Made by a program: the position numbers and the translations under genes. Positions 15,469-20,476 of a stretch of DNA of 20,476 bases are shown here, in pieces. The DNA lies in contig CALCTI010000260.1 in the NCBI GenBank assembly GCA_937894105.1, forward strand, positions 1 through 20,476, given 5' to 3'. This DNA comes from an uncultured cyanobacterium. Its GTDB lineage: Bacteria; Cyanobacteriota; Cyanobacteriia; CACIAM-69d. The notes under the pieces were generated by a model that did not search any database, was not told where the DNA came from, and saw only the letters and a program-made list of their open reading frames with translations. Positions within the stretch are counted from its first letter, which is position 1; every line of letters begins with the position of its first letter.

Positions 15469-15783
15469 TTAGAATTTGTGCGCGTACAGTACTTCCGCGC
15501 CACAAATATAGGCGATACCCGAATAATCCTCGAAAAATTCCCCTGCGACTTTATCCGCAATCTTTACAGCTATGTCTCGGCTCGGGGTGAGTATCTCGAT
15601 TTTTATATTCGAAAAGCTATCGCCAACGATGGGCTGCCCTGACGATCGCACATTGCGACTGCCTTTACCACCAGTGGCGGTCACCGTATAGCCGGTCGCT
15701 CCGACAGCATCAATGATCTTGGCGATCTGTCTAAGGAGCAACTTTTCCGTAACAATAACGAGCAAACTAGCTTGCTGAGCCAT
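15469..15783 (-). CDS. sbtB: PII-like bicarbonate-transport regulator SbtB, without C-terminal cysteine loop
   Basis: SbtB is a trimeric PII-like protein that binds adenine nucleotides, cAMP and c-di-AMP and docks on SbtA to gate bicarbonate uptake. The 104-residue product has the family N-terminus SLLVIVTEKLLLRQIAKIID, the T-loop/nucleotide motif GGKGSRNVRSSGQP (residues 38-51), and the end DYSGIAYICGAEVLYAHKF. Many SbtB proteins continue with a CGPxGC redox loop (R-loop). Here the frame stops right after HKF, and none of the three frames downstream encodes such a loop. The ATG has GAGAGG upstream. It lies 359 bases downstream of sbtA on the same strand. Confidence 0.94.
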   Translation of the reverse strand: MAQQASLLVIVTEKLLLRQIAKIIDAVGATGYTVTATGGKGSRNVRSSGQPIVGDSFSNIKIEILTPSRDIAVKIADKVAGEFFEDYSGIAYICGAEVLYAHKF

Positions 15784-16012
15784 GGGGTTTACCTCTCAAC
15801 GTGTGTACTTGTGAAACGCAAAATGGATTACCAACATTTGGGCGTAATGACGGCGTTGGCGATCGCGATACTCTGATCATTCGGATCGCCGCAGATCTTG
15901 ACCGCCACTTAGAACCGGTTTGAAGAACAACAATTGCGCGTTGTTCGCAATTAGTTAGCAGTTAGCTCTCTGTATTTATTCCAATCAGTTGCCCAAGCTG
16001 GGAACCGTCATC

Positions 16013-16048
16013 AATTAAATCTCAGGCTCAAATTAAATCTCAAGCTCA
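16013..16048. repeat. 18-base tandem duplication between sbtA and sbtB
   Basis: Two adjacent 18-base units (16013-16030 and 16031-16048), each AATTAAATCTCA(G/A)GCTCA, differ at one base. They lie in the 359-base gap between sbtA and sbtB (15784-16142). Apart from this and the adjacent hairpin, I see no gene in the gap. Confidence 0.85.
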
Positions 16049-16056
16049 ATAGCCAA

Positions 16057-16072
16057 AAGGGCTTCAGCCCTT
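16057..16072 (-). terminator. Candidate terminator or processing hairpin after sbtA
   Basis: On the minus strand AAGGGC, loop TGAA, GCCCTT forms a perfect six-pair stem followed by TT. It is 70 bases past the sbtA stop and upstream of sbtB, so it could separate the two messages or lower read-through. The motif AAGGGCTGAAGCCCTT also resembles a common dispersed cyanobacterial repeat. Confidence 0.5.
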
Positions 16073-16142
16073 AATGTTTTTATTTTAAAGGGCGTGTATT
16101 TCCCACTGTGCCAGGCTTCTAGAGTTAAATTGACGACACGCC

Positions 16143-17249
16143 CTAGCTGCCCATTAACGCCTGGGCCAGACCAATGTAAAGGGGAATGCCCAGGGCCAGG
16201 GCAACGGGAGTCCCGACGGCGGTAGACGAGCCAATGTAAGCAGAAGGATTGGCTTTAGGGATACCGGCGCGTAGGGTGGGCGGTCCCGAAATATCTGAGC
16301 TGGAAGCAGCAATAACCGCTAGGATCACCACGCCACCATAGCTAAAGCCTGTAACCGCGTGGGCAATCATCCCCAGACCGAAAGCAATAAATCCGTGCAG
16401 TAGCGGTGCAAAAAAGGCGTACAGGGCGTACCATTGCCCCACCTTACGCAGCTCGCTAATCCGTGCCGCAGCTTCCATACCCATAACCAACATCAAGATT
16501 GAAAGCAGACCACGGAAGGCAGGGTTAAAGAAATTATCGTAAACACTTTCGGGGCGAGTCAAAATACCCAACGCTAGACCGAGCAGCAGGGCTGATAAAG
16601 CGGAGCCCTGGAGACTTTCCTGAACAATGGGCCATATTTTAACCCGCTTGCTGATGGGGTTCGGCTGTTGTTCGTGGGGCTCCCCATTGCTGAGATACTC
16701 CTGTTTGCTGAGGTATTCCTCTTTATTTAGCCCTTCACTCAGACGTGCCTCTGCGGCCTCCCGCTGCTTGGTGACATAAACGCTAGCCAAGACGATCGCC
16801 GTAACCAGGGCTGGAATATCCATAAAAGGATAAAGGGCCGCGGCCCAGGGCTCATACTGCAAGCCTTCTGACTCCATCAAGGTAAGGGCGGCGGCTAGGG
16901 TCGAACCACTAACGGCACCGAACAATCCGGCGGTGGCGATGGCGTCCACGGTTTTGACCTTGGGCAGCAGACCCAATGTGTAGCGCCCGACAAACACAAT
17001 AATGATGCCTGTGATCACTGCGAAGGCTGCGGGCAACAACATTTCCGTGAGATTGGCATTGCGAATGGCAATACCGCCGCTGAGCCCCACTTTGATCAGC
17101 AGCATAAACACGATGAATTTATAAACGGCATCGGGAATTTGCAGTCGGCTGTTTACGGAAGCGACGACCATACCCCCAATCAAAAAGCCGAGGGTTGGGG
17201 ACTGCAATTTGCCCAGAAAAAGAGCTGTAAAATCGGACAGGAAATCCAC
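16143..17249 (-). CDS. sbtA: Sodium-dependent bicarbonate transporter SbtA
   Basis: A high-affinity, low-carbon-induced Na+/HCO3- symporter of the plasma membrane. The start is the GTG at 17249: it gives VDFLSDFTALFLGKLQSPTL, the family's beginning, and a strong AAGGAGG lies about ten bases upstream. Upstream in-frame codons add only unrelated residues. The product is 368 residues, the usual size, with roughly ten membrane helices in two inverted halves. Signature segments are NLTEMLLPAAFAV, TAGLFGAVSGSTLAAALT, LYPFMDIPALVTAIV, RGLLSILMLVMGMEA and VIAASSSDISGPPTLRAGIP. A hydrophilic cytoplasmic loop in the middle (about 160-205) varies between species and here contains a doubled EYLS unit. 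The regulator SbtB is encoded downstream. Confidence 0.98.
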   Translation of the reverse strand: MDFLSDFTALFLGKLQSPTLGFLIGGMVVASVNSRLQIPDAVYKFIVFMLLIKVGLSGGIAIRNANLTEMLLPAAFAVITGIIIVFVGRYTLGLLPKVKTVDAIATAGLFGAVSGSTLAAALTLMESEGLQYEPWAAALYPFMDIPALVTAIVLASVYVTKQREAAEARLSEGLNKEEYLSKQEYLSNGEPHEQQPNPISKRVKIWPIVQESLQGSALSALLLGLALGILTRPESVYDNFFNPAFRGLLSILMLVMGMEAAARISELRKVGQWYALYAFFAPLLHGFIAFGLGMIAHAVTGFSYGGVVILAVIAASSSDISGPPTLRAGIPKANPSAYIGSSTAVGTPVALALGIPLYIGLAQALMGS

Positions 17250-17669
17250 GGTGTAATTCCTCCTTGTAAAACTTAGGGGCATGGATGATGGCGTCAGGCG
17301 ATCTCGCATCCCAGGTGGTTTCACCGTTTGAATAAGCGGCAATAACTTGCCGTTTTGTGCCTTAAGGGTGTTGGGCTGCGGAGGATAATTTCACTCCGGC
17401 GATCGCGAAAAGCTACACCAGCAGTGGTGGTTATTGTTAGGCGATCGCCAAGCAGAATTGCAGGATAACTCTGACCCTGCGCCATCTGTCTATAGGCTTA
17501 GTTCTATGGATTGCTCGTTATCCATACTATTTACTCTATCTTCAAAGCCAATAAAAAATGATTTGGCTAGCGTCAATTTGGAACGCAATATTAAAACCAA
17601 ATCTTATGTTTTTCTTTTTTCTGGCAGTTTTTGTATATTGCCAGTTAATGCGTTTTGGTGTGGATACGG
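17250..17669. promoter_or_regulatory. Upstream region of sbtA with several dyads
   Basis: There are 420 bases without a supported gene, holding the sbtA leader and promoter (minus strand) and the 3' end of the protease transcript. Dyads seen are TATGGAT/ATCCATA (17505-17511 with 17520-17526), CACCA/TGGTG near 17415-17428, GCAGG/CCTGC near 17460-17480, and CTGGCA/TGCCAG (17621-17626 with 17639-17644). Two HIP1 octamers lie at 17399 and 17441. Any of the dyads could bind a LysR-type carbon regulator, but no known consensus was recognised. Confidence 0.4.
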
Positions 17670-19178
17670 TTAGCCGCCGATGCCTAAGGTGCCTGCGAGG
17701 CTGGGGGTTAGGGGGAGTAAGGTGGCGACGGTTAGAAACAGAAGCACTAGGGCGATCGCAGCGCGAGCATCATCCGGTTCGGATAGTTCTTCTAGGCTGG
17801 GGCGCTCTAGATCTCGCTGTAAAAACGCCACCACTAGGGCCCAATAGAGAGCAAGGGGGGTGGCGAAGGACGCCAGTACCAGGACGCCAATGGTTAGGAC
17901 GGTGGTGATGCGGGCGGTGCGACGACCATAAATCGCTTGAACAATGCGACCTCCATCGAGCTGTCCCGCGGGCAGAACATTAATGGCGGTGATCACTAGC
18001 CCCAGCCAGCCAATGATCACAAAGGAATCAACGTCTACTACGCTTTGCTGTAAGTTTTCCCCGAGCAGCAGCTTAGCTAAGCTGCCTACCAGGGCGGAGG
18101 CTTGGAAAAAGCCTGAGGGGAGCTGAAAGGCGCTGCCAGGATGGGACGTTTCCAGACCAATGAGCAAAATCAGGAGCGATAGGGCTCCACCGGCGAGGGG
18201 ACCGGCGATCGCCACATCACACAGGGCTTGGCGGTTGGGGATAAACGATAAAAATCGATTTAGGGAGCCGAAGGAACCAATTTGGATCACCGGCAAAAAG
18301 TAAGGACCGCTAAATTTAACGCCCACTCTTTGCGCAGCAACTTGGTGTCCAATTTCGTGGACGCCCAGAATCGTTAGCAGCCCTCCAGCAATTAGCACGC
18401 ACTCTTGCCAGCGAGCCGGCTCAGAAAAGAAGTCGAATCCTTGAATTAAGCCTGAGGCTTCGAAGGTGGTTAAAACGGTGGCGAGTCCTAAAACCACTGC
18501 CAATACGCTCTGGGTAGTGGTGCGCTGGGCAGGCTTGACGGACTCCGGAAGCACAATAACCGTGGGGCGTTTGTCGGGACCTTCTACCAAAAATAGGGCG
18601 TAGCGATCGCCCACTAAAGCTTTCAGCTTGGCGGACAGGGTGGCGTGGGTTTCGGTGGGTTCCCCTCGCAAATTGCCTTTAAAAATCACCCCCTCTTGGT
18701 AGGGCACCGTTTCTGTGGCGAAAAAAGTATCGATGCCAAAAATGCCTTTAATAATGTCCAGGTCTTCCTGGGGCATGGGCGCTAGCCCGGCAGTGGGTAT
18801 GCCCTGGGGGACCGGATCCCCCGTTCTGGAATCCATAGCCTCTGGGGCGGCAGCGTCCGATGATGGGATTTGCGATCGCCATTTGGGAATAGCGCCAGGG
18901 GGCAGATCTTTGGCCATTTCGCGCAGCCGCTTACCGAGATAGATATAAATACCGGTGGACACCCCCAGCAGCACCAAAACGCCCACCAAATTGACGTAAA
19001 TCCCTAACGCAAACAGCGTAAAAAATGTAAGCCAAGGCAACATTAGCGATACGGACTGGAGCCATGCCAACAGTCCCACTTTGCCGAAGGGGCGGGACCG
19101 GGCAAATCCCCAGCCTAAAATTCCAACGGCGATGGCGGCGATCGCCAACGTGACAAAATTTTCAGACGCAAAGGTCAT
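17670..19178 (-). CDS. Site-2 protease homologue, EGY-type M50 metalloprotease
   Basis: A 502-residue membrane zinc protease of the cyanobacterial/plastid EGY group, which cleaves substrates within the membrane. The catalytic HEIGH (274-278) sits in a hydrophobic helix and binds zinc. The third ligand lies in NVLPAGQLDGGR (400-411), the family's NxxPxxxLDGG form. GNLRGEP at 168-174 is a signature of EGY proteins ahead of the protease core. There are two to three helices at the N-terminus (about 8-80), a soluble domain (about 85-220), then five or more helices. All catalytic residues are present, unlike EGY3-type inactive forms. The substrate is unknown; plant EGY1 is needed for chloroplast development. 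The ATG at 19178 has only a weak, distant GGAG. Confidence 0.93.
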   Translation of the reverse strand: MTFASENFVTLAIAAIAVGILGWGFARSRPFGKVGLLAWLQSVSLMLPWLTFFTLFALGIYVNLVGVLVLLGVSTGIYIYLGKRLREMAKDLPPGAIPKWRSQIPSSDAAAPEAMDSRTGDPVPQGIPTAGLAPMPQEDLDIIKGIFGIDTFFATETVPYQEGVIFKGNLRGEPTETHATLSAKLKALVGDRYALFLVEGPDKRPTVIVLPESVKPAQRTTTQSVLAVVLGLATVLTTFEASGLIQGFDFFSEPARWQECVLIAGGLLTILGVHEIGHQVAAQRVGVKFSGPYFLPVIQIGSFGSLNRFLSFIPNRQALCDVAIAGPLAGGALSLLILLIGLETSHPGSAFQLPSGFFQASALVGSLAKLLLGENLQQSVVDVDSFVIIGWLGLVITAINVLPAGQLDGGRIVQAIYGRRTARITTVLTIGVLVLASFATPLALYWALVVAFLQRDLERPSLEELSEPDDARAAIALVLLFLTVATLLPLTPSLAGTLGIGG

Positions 19179-19373
19179 ACTTCGCTAAGACTCCCAGGGA
19201 CAACGCCAGACGATAGCTCTGACTGCTAAACATAGGCGATCCTACCGTAGTACCCGCGAGGGCAACGACCTAACAGGAGGAGAAAATCCCGAACCCCCAC
19301 AGGGCGCCCTATCTTTATCGCTTTTAATGGCTCTATTTTTTCGACCTGAGTGCAAGTCTGAATACTTGCCCGC

Positions 19374-19943
19374 CTAATCCGAAGGATCCGAAGAAGGAAA
19401 CTGACCTCGCGTCTTCCGCGCTTCCATCGCCCGCTCCAGAACCCCCAAAAGCCCAGGCATTTCCTGCTGAAGTGCCAACAACAGCCGCTCACCAGCCTCC
19501 TCATCCCCCGGATCAACCCCCGTCTCCATCACCTGGTGCAACCGCGGCATCGCAAAATCGTCCACAATCTGAATCAAGCCCGTTAAGCAGCGATTAAACT
19601 GCCGCTCCGTCAGGGTAGAGTCTTCCAGAGGAAACTCAATCATTGCGCGAATTTCCCCGTCAGAGGGATCGTATTCCCACTGCAGCATTTTGGTTTCCCA
19701 AGAAATGCTCAGCATCGTTTGCAAAATTGCGTTTTTGTGGGGATTTTCCTGAATGCCGCTGATGACATGGGGGGCAAAGAGTTTAAAAAACTCGCCGTCC
19801 TCATCAAGCTGGGCCACAATCATAAAGTCTTCTAGGTTATCGGCTTGGACGGCGGTGACAATACAACTGCGATCATGGTCAATCTTATATTCCCAGCCAC
19901 GATTACTTAAATAGCTGCCAATTTGCTCGATGGTTGCGCCCAT
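19374..19943 (-). CDS. YbjN domain-containing protein
   Basis: A 189-residue soluble acidic protein with the YbjN-like pattern, a fold related to type III secretion chaperones and common in cyanobacteria. Visible are IGSYLSNRGWEYKIDHDRSCIVT, the beta segment EFFKLFAPHVI, the helix HKNAILQTMLSISWETKMLQWEYDPSDGEI, and FPLEDSTLTERQFNRCLTGLIQIVDD. The C-terminal 50 residues are helical, then turn polar (TRGQFPSSDPSD). The ATG at 19943 has AAGGA upstream. It is followed by 195 bases with no evident gene before the protease gene on the same strand; they may or may not be co-transcribed. The molecular role in cyanobacteria is not established. Confidence 0.82.
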   Translation of the reverse strand: MGATIEQIGSYLSNRGWEYKIDHDRSCIVTAVQADNLEDFMIVAQLDEDGEFFKLFAPHVISGIQENPHKNAILQTMLSISWETKMLQWEYDPSDGEIRAMIEFPLEDSTLTERQFNRCLTGLIQIVDDFAMPRLHQVMETGVDPGDEEAGERLLLALQQEMPGLLGVLERAMEARKTRGQFPSSDPSD

Positions 19944-20476
19944 AACTGTCCTTGCTTTCAGCTTTTATCTCTTAAGCTTTCACGACTCGCCTAATGAACC
20001 CCTAAGTTCCACCATAAGGAGAAACGGGGACGATATCTAGCGAGTCTAGGTCTGAATTCTACCCGTAAATCCCTCGAGAGAGATAGATACCGAAAGAATA
20101 ATGCACGCAACGGCAGCTTACGCCAGGAATATTGGGCTTTTCGCCTCGATTCTCCTCACCCTCACCCCAAGACCTTGCCACTGCGCTCAGGAAAAAATGT
20201 CCGAAGCGCATCTCTCCGCAACACTCTGACGAAAATCTAAAGGTTTTAAAAGATTGGCGACAAGTTATATTCCATGCAGGGGGACTATTAACGCTCTGAT
20301 ACCAAATCTGTTTTACCCTCCCCAAAAATCTTTGTCTCTGGTAGAACACGCACTATTGAATCCGCTAACGTGAATCCGCTAACGCTTCGCCAACAATAGG
20401 CTCAGTGCTCATTGACTTATTAGACCTTATCGGTAATAAATCGTGCTGCATCAGAATTGCCGCAATGGCAATCAAC
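19944..20476. other. Gene-poor right end of the window
   Basis: There are 533 bases with no supported gene. Open frames here translate to low-quality sequence with no family features. The stretch includes the phrase TCACCCTCACCCC (20157-20169), TGATACCAAATCTG (20298-20311) and a tandem repeat at 20357-20384. These look like non-coding interspersed sequence of the kind found between cyanobacterial genes. It may be the decayed edge of a mobile element or a leader of a gene beyond the window. Confidence 0.5.
20357..20384. repeat. Perfect 14-base tandem duplication
   Basis: TGAATCCGCTAACG occurs twice back to back (20357-20370 and 20371-20384) and is followed by CTTCGCC. It lies in the non-coding right end. 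Two copies only, so it could be a simple slippage duplication or the start of a short repeat family. Confidence 0.9.

Noticed and set aside
15469..15560. Frameshift that truncated the SbtB C-terminus
   Set aside because: All three frames past HKF were read and none gives Cys-Gly-Pro-x-Gly-Cys, so a simple indel does not explain the short end.
17250..17342. Upstream extension of SbtA from 17342
   Set aside because: Residues before VDFLSDF do not match the family, and the strong AAGGAGG site points to the GTG at 17249.
20059..20349. 96-residue minus-strand frame at the right end
   Set aside because: Composition and sequence look like translated intergenic DNA; no ribosome-binding site or family motif.
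1..20476. CRISPR array, tRNA, rRNA, transposase or integrase
   Set aside because: No regularly spaced repeats, no tRNA-like cloverleaf and no recombinase motifs were seen on either strand.

Overview
The window is a stretch of cyanobacterial chromosome. Three things show this: genes for the allophycocyanin core of the phycobilisome, a split ATP synthase operon carrying a b' subunit, and 28 copies of the HIP1 octamer GCGATCGC, where about 0.3 would be expected by chance. The sodium-dependent bicarbonate transporter SbtA and its PII-like partner SbtB are also present. I cannot name the genus.

Layout. At the left are a Uma2-family (DUF820) gene and a small VOC-fold gene, both on the minus strand. 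Next, on the minus strand, comes apcE, the phycobilisome core-membrane linker, with three linker repeats and a clear terminator. A methyltransferase gene of unassigned target diverges from apcE. It is followed on the plus strand by the ATP synthase operon atp1-atpB(a)-atpE(c)-atpF2(b')-atpF(b)-atpH(delta)-atpA(alpha)-atpG(gamma) and a terminator. The beta and epsilon genes are absent, as expected for cyanobacteria, where they lie elsewhere. After the operon come apcA, apcB and apcC on the plus strand, then an FtsW-type SEDS gene. Convergent to ftsW are sbtB and, upstream of it, sbtA. A site-2 protease of the EGY/M50 type and a YbjN-domain protein follow, also on the minus strand. The last 533 bases have no convincing gene.

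How the genes fit together. Light captured by the phycobilisome reaches the photosystems through the ApcA/ApcB core and the terminal emitter ApcE. The resulting proton gradient drives the ATP synthase. SbtA/SbtB imports bicarbonate for carbon fixation under energy and carbon signalling. Linkage of apc and atp genes is, from memory, also seen in other cyanobacteria. Here apcE is separated from apcABC by the whole atp operon and points the opposite way.

Most of the window is ordinary core genome. Points worth a second look are: an SbtB that ends before the usual C-terminal cysteine loop, with a long palindrome five bases past its stop; the methyltransferase between apcE and atp1, possibly a phycobiliprotein methylase; and intercistronic hairpins placed where subunit stoichiometry changes sharply (apcB/apcC and c/b'). 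I did not find a clearly new system.
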